DNA of 64,000 nt, taken from contig CM066728.1 of NCBI GenBank assembly GCA_033961575.1, positions 99,090,852 through 99,154,851 on the forward strand, given 5' to 3'. Under the pieces are notes generated by a model. That model did no database searches, had not been told where the DNA came from, and saw only the letters and a list, made by a program, of their open reading frames with translations. Shown here piece by piece: positions 51,467 to 61,937 of the stretch. Positions within the stretch are counted from its first letter, which is position 1; each line of letters opens with the position of its first letter. The stretch is from Aselliscus stoliczkanus. Lineage: Eukaryota; Chordata; Mammalia; Chiroptera; Hipposideridae. A program made the translations under genes and the position numbers.

Positions 51467-51546
51467 GTCTCCTCAATAACATAAATCAATGTTTCTTCAC
51501 TGAATTATCATACATGGAGAAGGAAGATGGTCTATCTCTATTCAAT

Positions 51547-51575
51547 TAGATTTTATTAAAGTTACTTTTGTTTCA
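51547..51575 (+). promoter_or_regulatory. possible intronic poly(A) site after the transmembrane exon
   Basis: If the donor at 51392 is not used, the CDH12 frame continues 52 codons and stops at TAG 51547-51549. An ATTAAA hexamer, the commonest poly(A) variant, lies at 51555-51560, followed by U/GU-rich GTTACTTTTGTTTC. The sequence allows a short alternative 3' end, but nothing here shows that it is used. Confidence 0.3.
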
Positions 51576-52649
51576 TACCTCATTATGTTATATATTAGGA
51601 TATTATATTATAATAATGTATGATATTACCATAGGTCATGAATCAATAACATCATCAATAATAAAGAAATTTGTTCAAGTGTTAGGGTATTTTCAAGTAA
51701 TAACAGATTGTAGACCTTGCCTCAATGAAACTTTCTATAATGAATATCCCATTTACATCAATGGTTTCTTAATTCATTTTACATCCTACTAATTATTGCT
51801 TCTGAATATTTTATATAACCTTTAAAAAATATACTAGATGAACACTGGTTGCCAAATACCAATTTAATAAATAAAGAAAAGGGAAAGAACAGAGAGAAAG
51901 AGAAGGGACCTCCTTTTTTTTTTTTCCTGTTAAAACTGCCAGCTGGAAGCAATTTTTATTCTACTTTTCTCACATCTCCTCACATCAAAACTCTAACCAT
52001 TTCCACTAGAACAGTACAGACAACATTTAAATATCTAGAAGCACTGCAAAGGAAAATGATTGACATGAATATATTCTGTAACATCTCTGTGAGAATAAAT
52101 ATAAACTTACTTCAGGGGTTTCCCTCTTCCGTCAGCTCTGCTCAGCTGATTCCATTTCACTGATTAATTCACTTCCAGAATCACATGAGTGAAGAGAGAT
52201 TTTATATTTTCCTGGTCATTCTTTTAAATTCCAATTGCAGTAGATACACAGTTGCACGCTTTGGAATAAGATTATGGATACATGTTTATTATTTAACCAA
52301 AAGTTCTGACAAATGTACATACCTTCCTTTATTTCTAGGATAGAAAACAAAATTTTAAAAAAATTACTAAGGTGTAAAGCATGGAGTAAGCCATTATCTA
52401 CTAGTTTGTGAAGAACATTTTCTGATTCAAAAACTCATGTTGCTTTGGAGGATAAAGTGGTAGTCGAAGCTGCATGATGTAAATATCAATTCCACACAAG
52501 TAAACTTGGTGCATAGAACAATGTGGTTTTTAGAATTTTATAATTTATAGTAAATTATATCTGTCATCTGTTTGTACTGATTATATAAACTTTAAAATGG
52601 AAGATTCAAAATAACATTCCAAATCTGAAATTGAAAATGGTCAATTAGG

Positions 52650-52764
52650 GGCCGTTCAAGAGGCATGGTGGTTAAGTGCTGGCCTGGGAAGCCAGTGGCC
52701 CTGGTTCTGTCCCACATATGAGGGCCAGTGACACTGCTCTCAAAAAAAAAAAAAAAAAAAGAAA
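52650..52764 (+). mobile_element. short tRNA-headed bat SINE (diverged head)
   Basis: The head is mutated (GGCCGTTCAAGAGGCATGGT), but CACATATGAGGGCCAGTGAC and the poly(A) tail are intact. A 17-bp target-site duplication GAAAATGGTCAATTAGG lies at 52633-52649 and 52765-52781. Confidence 0.95.
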
Positions 52765-52837
52765 GAAAATGGTCAATTAGGTGTTCAACTTCAAATTAAC
52801 CAATCCTCTGTCATATTCCTCTCTTCTCTAAAAGCTA

Positions 52838-52917
52838 TTGGATTGTCGGAAAAGTCATGGTGTATTTTTCTATGTTTTTCATTGCAAAAATGCGTCTTGA
52901 CTTTTCCTACAACCCAA
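52838..52917. mobile_element. 80-bp mariner-type MITE (MADE1-like)
   Basis: The termini TTGGATTGTCGGAAAAGTCA and, reversed, TTGGGTTGTAGGAAAAGTCA are inverted repeats; the whole 80-bp unit is nearly one hairpin. TA dinucleotides flank it at 52836-52837 and 52918-52919, as expected for Tc1/mariner insertion. Length and architecture match human MADE1, though the terminal sequence is a different subfamily. Confidence 0.88.
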
Positions 52918-53907
52918 TATCCGAGTCCTAGAGTATTTGCATGGCAACCTACCATGACTTACCATATCCTGGATGCTTGCCTCTGGCCACTGACCCTGGT
53001 ACAGTGTAGCAATTAACCTTGCCCTTATCATGTTCTAACATCTGGCACCTTTCATCCAAACACTCGGTGAGTGTCCACAGTGTCCCTGCACTGTTCTAGT
53101 ACTGTGAATTCGTTAGTGTACAGCAGTACATGCTGATGCTTTTAGTCTTGCCTTGGGGTCTGCTTAAAACTCCCTCGCATCTATTGTTTGATTTCCTTAA
53201 CCAATCTCAGACTTTAAATTATACAGCTTATCCTAACCATTATCTTTCCTGGATTAAGGGGAAGTAAAAGAAACTTTTGATATTTGGATAACTTTTAGGT
53301 GACCCTCAAGCACAACTAACTAGTCTCTATCTCAGTCATGGCAACTCTAAAGCCACTTAATATGAAGGGCTTCTCTTTGATGTTTTCAGTCTCTCACATA
53401 CTTCCCAAGTGAACTAATGAGAGTCTCTTTAGTTCTGAAATTTGCCTAAACCCTGGGAGGAGAACAGAGTGCTAAATATCTCTCTAAGGCCCATTGCACA
53501 GAAGCTCTACCTATATCTCCTCCGTCCTTTCAATTTATTTCACTCTAATTTTGGAGGACGGGGGAATAAATGAGCTTTCATCATCATGCAGTGTCTTCTA
53601 CTTTCTAATCCTATTTTGTCTTCCAGACTTCACTGTGGTAAATCAAACATGGTTTGTCTTTCAATCTATTACCACTGCTTTGGGGGAGAAGGCATATTAT
53701 GAGGCAAAATTAATCGCTGACTTCGTGTTTTGAATTTGTGCCTATTCCTTCCTACATGAAATAGACACTATCAAGTTAGTGATAGCTGTGAGAAAACTAG
53801 AAACAAAGAGATAGTCAATATTGAGAGTATGTCCATTAACTATTTTAAAATATCATCATGCTTCATGAATGTAATGCTAGGCATTTGGTTTAGAAAATGT
53901 CTCAATA

Positions 53908-54055
53908 GGGCCAGCCGAGTGGCTCAGTTAGTTAAGAGCTCGCTCAAGAGTGCGAGCTGAGCTCTGAGCAACAGCTGTTCGAGGCCAGCCCAAGCTGAGT
54001 TGCCGTTGAGCCGCCAACAGGTGGCAGGATGGCTCAGCTAAAAAAAAAAAAAAAA
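53908..54055 (+). mobile_element. medium-class bat SINE
   Basis: It begins GGGCCAGCCGAGTGGCTCAG, ends CAGGTGGCAGGATGGCTCAG and carries an A(18) tail. A perfect 16-bp target-site duplication AGAAAATGTCTCAATA lies at 53892-53907 and 54056-54071. Confidence 0.96.
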
Positions 54056-54616
54056 AGAAAATGTCTCAATATGGCAGGATACAGAATTTAAATAATTAGA
54101 GGTTTTAGTTGATATGAATTCTAAAAATAAGGCCTGTATATTTTAAATTCTTTCTTCTCTTTCTCTGTCTCCCTTTATTTTTTCCTTACATTGCTTTTAA
54201 AAGTTATTGCCACTTGAGGATTTGCGTTTATTAGAAACACAGTACATTACAACTGGGAAACCTTGGTTTGAGTCATATCTAAGTGTTACTATGGGCTATA
54301 ATATTCAAGTTATACATCGATATAACATACCAATATTATACAGCTTTCTGCTTAGAACAAGCATTATTATTATTTTTATTTTTGAAACACACTTTCTACC
54401 CCACAGCAAAAAAATTACATATAGCATATGTTAAATATAAGGCTAGAATTGTTTGATTTTGTGAATAATTTTGCTATGATTTCTTGCTAGTTAAAATTTC
54501 AAAATGAAGTTGAGTGTAGACAGTGAAAAAACTGTAACCATACATATGATTCTTATTATCATATGTTTACTTTGAAAATAATATGATGTCATATTAAGGG
54601 AAATCAGCCAGCCCTG

Positions 54617-54617
<1 letters not shown>

Positions 54618-54664
<47 letters not shown>
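54618..54664. repeat. CDH12: (TG)n microsatellite near the terminal-exon acceptor
   Basis: About 23 uninterrupted TG units ending 49 nt before the coding part of the last exon, just upstream of the likely branch-point region (…CACATACTCTCAAATTG…). Confidence 0.98.
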
Positions 54665-54668
<4 letters not shown>

Positions 54669-54713
54669 ATGAAGTCACATACTCTCAAATTGCAATTTTG
54701 TGTCTTGTTCTAG

Positions 54714-55213
54714 TCATCGTTGTGCTGTATGTAGCTCTGAGACGACAGAAGAAGAAAGACACCCTGATGACCTCTAAAGAAGACGTCAGAGACAATGTTA
54801 TCCATTATGATGATGAAGGAGGCGGGGAGGAGGACACCCAGGCTTTCGACATTGGTGCTCTGAGAAATCCAAAAGTTATCGAAGAGAAGAAAATTCGCAG
54901 GGATATAAAACCAGACGCTCTCTGTTTACCTCGGCAGAGACCACCGGTGGAGGATAACACAGACATACGGGATTTTATTAATCAAAGGCTACAAGAAAAT
55001 GACGTGGACCCAACGGCCCCACCGTACGATTCATTGGCGACATATGCGTATGAAGGGAACGGATCAGTAGCAGACTCGCTTAGCTCCATAGACTCTCTCA
55101 CCACGGAAGCTGACCAGGACTATGATTACCTGACAGACTGGGGACCCCGCTTCAAGGCCTTGGCAGACATGTTTGGCGAAGAAGAGAGTTATAATCCTGA
55201 TAAAGTCACTTAG
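54714..55213 (+). CDS. CDH12: CDH12 terminal coding exon (transmembrane end, complete cytoplasmic tail, stop)
   Basis: The acceptor TTCTAG ends at 54713. The exon encodes 165 full codons and stops at TAG 55211-55213. It opens with [19 protein letters not shown], the end of the membrane helix and a basic stop-transfer stretch. [20 protein letters not shown] follows as the juxtamembrane region that binds p120-catenin. The distal part, with [20 protein letters not shown] and [20 protein letters not shown], is the beta-catenin-binding domain that links the cadherin to alpha-catenin and actin. The C-terminus [10 protein letters not shown] and the segment [19 protein letters not shown] identify CDH12; CDH9, CDH10 and CDH18 differ there. 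The exon is GC-richer than its surroundings and intact. The ATG at 54617 upstream is an artefact of an intronic (TG)n repeat. The G|TC junction codon makes Val where I recall Ala in human. Confidence 0.98.
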
Positions 55214-55286
55214 GGAAAAAAAAAAAAAAAAGACTGCAACACAACCAACAGGAGAAATTCAAGAAAAAGAAACACAAATAGAAATA

Positions 55287-55287
<1 letters not shown>

Positions 55288-55318
<31 letters not shown>
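55288..55318. repeat. CDH12: (CA)n microsatellite in the CDH12 3'UTR
   Basis: About 15 CA units starting 75 nt after the stop codon. CA repeats in mRNA are ligands for hnRNP L. Confidence 0.97.
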
Positions 55319-55320
<2 letters not shown>

Positions 55321-55873
55321 CTCCCACAGGTTTTATAGGACAAGATTCCTTTGATTATCGGGTTTCTAGCAAGTTGCTATATTTATCATGTTGTCAGTTT
55401 TGGTTTATTCTGCCAACACAAGATAAATGCTATAATATGTACTTGTTTGGTTTTGTTTTGTTATTTTGGAAATGCACTGAGACAAGCTCAGGCCTATTAA
55501 ATACAATTTACTGACATGACAACCTAGAACGAAGATAGCTATGTGGCATCACGGTGGAAGAGTGTTAGATTTTTCTTAATTCCACTAAAGTGCCTATTGA
55601 AACTCTCATCATTTAAAGTGGTGTACAGTACACTCTGCTGTGATGGCATTGCAGGATTCAGAGACACAGGACATAAAACAAAGACTGTCTTATGTCCAGG
55701 AGCAATAGCAACATGGTGACTTCTAATTCGTTTTCAGGAAAAACGAAGAATACTTTTGGAACTCCATCTTCTTATAATTCAAAGTTTTTTGTTTTTTTGC
55801 TTTTTTTTCCTTTGTTCTTTTTAAGACTGTATGCCAAAATACATTTGTTTTTCCTACCCTTTCAGAAAATTGG

Positions 55874-55953
55874 AATAAATGTGATAATAAATTAAATATG
55901 CAAATCTTCAGTTTGAAAAGCAATCTTTGATCCTATCATTAGTTCATAATAAA
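55874..55953 (+). promoter_or_regulatory. cluster of proximal poly(A) signal hexamers
   Basis: AATAAA occurs at 55874-55879, 55886-55891 and 55948-55953, about 660-740 nt after the CDH12 stop. The downstream sequence is A/T-rich with only a short U tract (TTACTTTTTTC), so these would be weaker or alternative cleavage sites. Confidence 0.5.
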
Positions 55954-56062
55954 GCTGTTCATTAAAATGTTACTTTTTTCAAAAAAATAAAATTTTAAAA
56001 AGGAAATTTTTAAACAATCCCTCTTTATAAAGAGAGGCCTCAGGGCTGAAACTCCACCTTAA

Positions 56063-56115
56063 AATAAATATTGGTTTTGTTTTAATACTGTGCTGGTGTG
56101 TGGAAGGTTGGTTTT
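56063..56115 (+). promoter_or_regulatory. candidate main poly(A) site of CDH12
   Basis: AATAAA at 56063-56068 is followed by U- and GU-rich sequence through about 56115. This is the classic arrangement of a hexamer plus a downstream CstF-binding element. It is the best-formed poly(A) site on the + strand after the CDH12 stop codon. Confidence 0.55.
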
Positions 56116-57285
56116 AATAAGTCACCAGATCACTGAAGTCTTCTTTCATAGATAAAATTTTAAGTTGTGTTTCTATGAAACTTCTTTGAGGAAAAAAAAA
56201 GTGCCATTAATTTAAATATGGGAAAATAAATTCATTATACAGCTTCTCAGAGATTCTTATAATGTAGTGATTATCTGATGACCAAAGAAGATAAAATATA
56301 TACCCTATAATACAGAATGAATTTATAGCATGTGTAAAAATTATTTATTATACATGACTGAACAAGTAAAAAAACAGGGACTTCAGAAATTTCAAACCAA
56401 TGACTACTCCTAAATACAAAATCATACAGAACTTTTACTTTTTAATTTGATGCAGATTTCTAAGGAATATGAGTATTCAATTTAAGTCACTTATAGATCC
56501 ATCCTGATCCATCGATGAAATCTAGCTGTATTTATGCAATATTTATTAGTATATTTATATTTGCAACATTGTGAAGTAAAAATTCACACATGGGAAAAAC
56601 ACATAGAAATATGGATAATATAGATAAATTATATTCAGTCCTTTTGTTTATTAAATGCTTACTTCAAAAATATATAACAATAATTATGTTGTGGCAATTT
56701 GGCCACTTAAATCTGCATTTCACATCCCTTTATTGATTTCTAATAGTCTCTTTGTCATCTCTACTGGGAACAACTGGACTCATTTTTGTCCTCTCACCAT
56801 CCCACCACCTCTGTATTACCTTTATCTCACCTCTGGGTACTTCATTAGAAAACTTATGTAGCATAATAATTTGCAGTGTAATATGCTTTGGGAAATATTT
56901 ATGTAATTATTTTTTAAAAGCAGGTGATGTCATAACCCTACTGGAGGAAAAACTAAGGTGACTTCTGGGTTTTCTCTAACAACATGATTTGCTATGCAAT
57001 TATGCGTGACTCTTTCCAGAAGGTTAATACACAAAATCACTTTGGGTTGCCAAACAAATTCTTGTCAGGAATTACTGCATTTTACATCTTGGTGGAGAAT
57101 TTAACTTCTGTTGCTTACAGTCACACAGCTAAAAAACGGTAGCATGAAGAAAATTTGGGAGGGATAGGCCATTTTGAACCACAGGACTGAAATATTAAAC
57201 AAAATATAAATTTGGCTGGTCTTATTTTCACCTAATAAGCCCTTTTTTTCAGTACCTCCATCTTTTATTCTTACTACACCACTAC

Positions 57286-57653
57286 ATTAATTTGTTAGGT
57301 CTGCCATAACAGAGTACCACAGACTGAGCAGCTTATACAACAGAACTTTATTTCCTCACAGTTCTGAAGGATAGGAGTCAAAGATAAAGCTGGGGACAGA
57401 ATTAGTTTCTCCTAAAGGCTACTCTTGTTGCCTTGTTGATGGCCACATTCTCTCTGCATCTTTACGTGGTATTCCCTGGGCTAATTCCTCTTCTTTTAAG
57501 AATACCAGTCATATTGAGCCCACTTACAGAACCCATTTTTATTTTAATTAACTCATTACAGATCATACCTCCAAATACTCCAAATTACTTCTGAGATGCT
57601 GGTAGTTAGGACTTCAAAATATGAATTTTAGGGAACACAATTCAGCCCATAAG
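57286..57653 (-). mobile_element. MLT1-like solo LTR (ERVL-MaLR)
   Basis: On the + strand, GGTCTGCCATAACAGAGTAC, CCACAGACTGAGCAGCTTAT, CTTTATTTCCTCACAGTTCT and the far end ATATGAATTTTAGGGAACAC then AATTCAGCCCATAA are the reverse of the familiar MaLR LTR ('TTATGGACTGAATTGTG … GTGGTACTTTGTTATGGCAG'). It is complete or nearly so and has no internal coding region. Confidence 0.75.
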
Positions 57654-57901
57654 AGCCACACAGATGTTAACAACAATGTAGTAAGTATTTGATTTATAAC
57701 AAACTAGCAAACAAATGTGAAATAAAACAAAACAAAACACAACCTTCAATGGAAGTAATTTCAGGTATATTGTGAAATCAGAGGAGTGATACAGTGAAAC
57801 AGGGTCTTTCGGTGTTCCTAAATAGGAACAGTTATGGAATAACATTTACACTACAGAAAGCCCTATGCTTAATATTTCAATATTTGTAATGTCTTGGAAT
57901 T

Positions 57902-58014
57902 ATTATTATTTTTTTGTTTGTTTGAGGGCAGTGTCACTGACCCCCATGGGGACCCGAACCAGGGCCGCTGGCGTCCCAAGCCAGCTCTTAACCACCGCTC
58001 CACTCAGCCCGCCC
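57902..58014 (-). mobile_element. short tRNA-headed bat SINE
   Basis: A reverse-strand copy with T-rich sequence at the left and GGCGGGCTGAGTGGAGCGGT as its start on the opposite strand. A 7-bp TGGAATT lies at 57895-57901 and 58015-58021. Confidence 0.93.
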
Positions 58015-59907
58015 TGGAATTCTTTTTTTATTTATAATAACTGGCCTTCAGGTAGGCATTAAGCAGTATAAAAATGTTTAGAATTTATATGGGGAATTTT
58101 GGACATTAATAATAATTATACAATAAACTCTATTACATTGCATGTTTACTTTCAAGGGAATGTATATGTGTATGTTATATGTAACATGTATGTTGCATAT
58201 ATTTATAAAATGTAATCTTGATTGTACTCAAAGTAGTATTCTATCAACACATAAGAGTAAAACAGTGTGATATACTAGAAATAACCTAAAATTGCTTTCG
58301 TACCTAATTCTGTCACTAACTAGAGATGTTTATTGGGGCAAGCATGTTCGCCTCCCTGTATTCTAACCTCTTGGGTAAATTTAATTTGTTGCTCTTGGTA
58401 TTATAAAATTTCCTCTGAAATTTCTTGACTCTTAAGTTCTAGTTACAATTACATAAAGTCCATTAAACCATTTACATATTGATTGCATATAATTTTGATA
58501 ATCCTAGACATCTTTAAAACAATATATCAAACATCTTTGAAGGTATGGATTTAATTGATTATACATTAACATTCACCATGTACCACATCAGAAGAGCCAG
58601 GCAAGTATTTCTTAATCACTTTCAAAATGCTTTGGCAAGATTGAATGGTAGTGATGTGCATAAGAAAAGTGAGAAAATAAAGTGTAAAATACCTACAACT
58701 CAAACTTTGAGCCAAAGAGGAAAAACACGATGAGAAGAAATGTTTAGAAGGGATGCGTTAACCCCTGTCTTAAAGAGAACATTTTAGGAATGCTTTTAAA
58801 AATTTCTATTGTATTAAAATGTGAATTATTAAAAGCAGATGTAAATATACAGGAATTAAATTTGAAGTTGGCCCCAAATTAACTAGATCTGAAAATAGTT
58901 AACGGAATGTAGGTAAACAACATCAGTTTGCTGAGAGAGAGAGAGAATTTTATAAATCAATGTCTGAAAATTTCTCCTGCCTTGTCACCTAATTTACATT
59001 TTACCTAGGTACGCAGTGCTTATTTCAAATAATTTTATCAATATTTTGAAGGTGTTTTCTGTCATAATCTAGCACCCAACTCAGCTGATGAAATAGAAGG
59101 ATGCATTTATTACTCTTTCCTTTATATGTGATATGATTTTTTTCATGATGACATTCAGAATTTTTTTCTTTTCCTTGGTGTTATAAAATTTCACACTAAT
59201 GTATTGAAACTTGTTTTCAGGACTAGACATTCAGAGATGCCTGTCAATATGGAACCTTAGTTTCTTCAGTTTAGGAAGAGTTCCTTGTATTCTTTGATGG
59301 TTTCCTACCTTGTAGTTTTTTCAGTTCAGTTCTTGTGGAATTTTTAATATTCGGTTTTGGAATGTCCTTGATTTGAGTTAAATGTATTATCTTTTAACTA
59401 TCATTTCCCATCTTATATATTTTATCCTAGTTTCATGATTACCTTTTCATTTTTGTCTTCCATTTCTAATTATTTACTTTCAAGTGATTTTTTTTTTTAA
59501 TTTCACAAGTTTTTGTTATGTTATTCTGTTTTCTGTCTTTCCTATTAGTCTGTCTTGTTTTGTGATATATAATTGACACTCTTAAAAAATTTTGAAATGA
59601 TTTTTTTCTCTGAATTGTGTGTTTCAAACATATTATGAGAAAAGAGAGATATAGACATTCACTTTAATTTATTCTATTTTAACCCATGCCTCATTCCAGT
59701 CCTCTGCCATATTTGATATTTCATAATCAAGTATTCCAGGATTGTGATGAGAAGAAACGTTATCTACTCTCCAGCAACATTGGTTCTCAAGTCGGCAAAT
59801 TTTATGCCCAGCTTCATTCATCACTGTTCCACTAGCTTTCCAATAATTTACCCAAAGAGCTTCTCTGCTAATGGACAATGTGCCATTCTCTTTATTGCTG
59901 CGGAGAT

Positions 59908-59909
<2 letters not shown>

Positions 59910-59942
<33 letters not shown>
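59910..59942. repeat. (CA)n microsatellite
   Basis: About 16 CA units. Confidence 0.96.
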
Positions 59943-59945
<3 letters not shown>

Positions 59946-60471
59946 TACATAGGCACATATGTATATTATAAAAATAAATATTTCTCTATAGAGAAATAAA
60001 TGTTATTTACATACTACATTTACATATTATATGATATACTATATATACATATTATGTATAAATACATATTTCATTTTCATTGTTACATTATGTTTACAAC
60101 TTTGCCTTAGCATGAAAGGGACATACTGTACAAACACAAAAACAATCATAATGACCCAAACTATGCAAAATAAAACTGAACATTTTTCACTTATTGATAT
60201 AGATAATATACACACATATGTAATAAATTTTTGATAATTCCAATTTGCAGTGAGTTTCAGACTGCGACTTAATTCCTTTATTCAGGTTCTCTATTTTTCT
60301 TAGTGTAATGGGTTTTCATAGCAGTCAGTCTTAGTAAATATTCCGAAAGGTCTTAAACTTTTTTAGAAACTTAATTGAATTTTTTAAAATTTCACTTTAT
60401 TATTTATTTATTTTGACATTCAAAATTACTTTATATTAATTTCAGATGTACAGCATACAGCATAGTGGTTA

Positions 60472-60526
<55 letters not shown>
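60472..60526. repeat. (AT)n microsatellite inside the L1 3'UTR
   Basis: About 26 AT units within the 3' part of the L1. Confidence 0.97.
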
Positions 60527-60529
<3 letters not shown>

Positions 60530-60903
60530 AAGAAATGCTTCCCCTGAGTAGTCTAGTACCCACCTGACACTATACATAGCTATTGCAATGCTATTGACTA
60601 TATTCCTCATGTTATGCCCTACATCCCCACGACTACTGAGTAACAACCAATTTGTACTTCATAATCTCTTCTACTTTCTCACTCACTCTCAACCCCCCTC
60701 CTGTCTGGCAACCCACAAAATGTTCTCTGTATGTATGAGTTGGTTTCTGTTTTATTTGCTTGTTTGTTTTGTTCTTTAGATTCCAAATATAAATGAAATC
60801 AAGTTGCTTCTCTTTTTCTCTGACCTACTCCACTCGGCACAATATCCTCAAGGTCCATCGATGTCACTGCAAATGGCAAGACCAATTTCCTTAAATGGCC
60901 AAA

Positions 60904-60905
<2 letters not shown>

Positions 60906-60948
<43 letters not shown>
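60906..60948. repeat. (TG)n microsatellite inside the L1 3' region
   Basis: About 21 TG units interrupting the L1 ORF2-end/3'UTR sequence. Confidence 0.97.
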
Positions 60949-60949
<1 letters not shown>

Positions 60950-61212
60950 CTCACCTCCTCTTTATCCATTTTTCCAGTGACAGACCATTGTAAACAATGC
61001 TGCATGGATATATGGATGCACATGTCCCTTCAATGTAGAGTTTTAGGTTTCTTCTGATAAATATCCAGAATGGGGTTATTGGGTCCTCCTTTGTCTCTTG
61101 TAGTTTTGTTTTTAAAGTCCATTTTGTACGGTATAACTTATTGCTACCTCAGCTTTTTTTGTTTTGTTTTGTTTCCATTTTCATGAACTATCTTTATCTA
61201 ATAACTTTACTT

Positions 61213-61611
61213 TCAGTCTGTGAATACCTTTTGATCTGAAGTGCGTCTCTTGTAGGCAGCATATGTAAGGATCTTGTTTCTTATCCATTCAGCCATCCTA
61301 TGTCTTTTGATTGAAGTATTTAATTCATTTACACTTAAAGTGATTGTTGACAGATATGCAGTTATTGCCATTTTACTATCTATACTTTTGATCTTCTTTG
61401 TTTTCTTCCTCTTCTTTCTTAAGAAGTCCTCTAAGATTCCTGGTAATACTGGTTTGGTGGTGATGAACCCCTTTAGCTTTTGCTTATCTAGGAAGCCCTT
61501 CATTTGTCTTTCGATTCTAAATGATAGCTTTGCTGGGTAGAGTGATCTTGGTTGTGGGTTCTTACTTTTCATCACTTTGAATATTTCCTGACAATCCCTT
61601 TTGGTCTGCAA
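61213..61611 (-). pseudogene. L1 ORF1 C-terminus joined to ORF2 N-terminus (decayed)
   Basis: This 132-codon open frame contains, first, the L1 ORF1p C-terminal domain (residues 1-65) and then, from residue about 81, the ORF2p N-terminal endonuclease start. In intact L1 elements these are separate ORFs. Here small indels have put them in one frame. It is not a functional fusion: the upstream ORF1 frame is broken and ORF2 is cut off. Confidence 0.8.
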
Positions 61612-61937
61612 AGTTTCTCTGAGAAATCAGCTTATGATATTACAGGAGCTCCCTCCCAGGTAACTATCTGCTTTCCTCTGGCTGCTTCTAAGATTCTTCT
61701 TTTGTCTTCAACTGTTGGTATTTTAATTACTTGTGGGACTCTTTTGTTTCATCATTTGGGACTCTCTCTTTTTCCTGGGCTTGTATATTTATTTTCTTTG
61801 TCAGGTGAGAGAAGTTTTCCATCATTGTTCTTTCAAATAGATTTTCAATATTTTGCTTTCTCTTTTTTCCTTTTGGTACCTCTGTGATGTGGATGTTGTT
61901 ATACTAGATGTTGTCCCAGAGGCCCCCGTAAACTTTC

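Larger units (their letters stand above)
51392..54713 (+). other. CDH12: CDH12 intron, 3,322 bp
   Basis: This intron separates the transmembrane exon from the terminal coding exon. It begins with a weak donor (GTTGGT) and a (TATC)n tract, and contains a short SINE, an 80-bp mariner-type MITE and a medium SINE. A (TG)n tract ends about 50 nt before the acceptor. Confidence 0.9.
55214..56100 (+). other. CDH12: CDH12 3' untranslated region (end uncertain)
   Basis: This is the sequence after the CDH12 stop codon. It opens with an A-run (55217-55231) and a (CA)n tract at 55288-55318, then an AT-rich stretch with no recognised interspersed repeat. Candidate poly(A) hexamers AATAAA lie at 55874, 55886, 55948 and 56063. 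The last is followed within about 40 nt by a GU-rich stretch (TTGGTTTTGTTTT, then TGTGCTGGTGTGTGG), the best match to a complete poly(A) site. The end given is an estimate. Longer 3'UTR forms cannot be excluded. Confidence 0.7.
56116..60370. other. intergenic sequence downstream of CDH12
   Basis: AT-rich sequence with no supported gene. It contains a weak MIR-like piece near 57100-57140, an MLT1-like LTR, one SINE and a (CA)n tract. Short ORFs here lack any recognisable domain. Confidence 0.75.

Noticed and set aside
54617..54713. ATG and open frame extending the last CDH12 exon upstream
   Set aside because: The ATG and poly-Cys/Val stretch come from the (TG)n repeat. A clear acceptor at 54713 and phase agreement with the previous exon fix the true border.
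61213..61611. Apparent ORF1-ORF2 fusion protein of L1
   Set aside because: The join is the result of small indels in a decayed copy. The upstream ORF1 frame is interrupted and ORF2 is deleted downstream.
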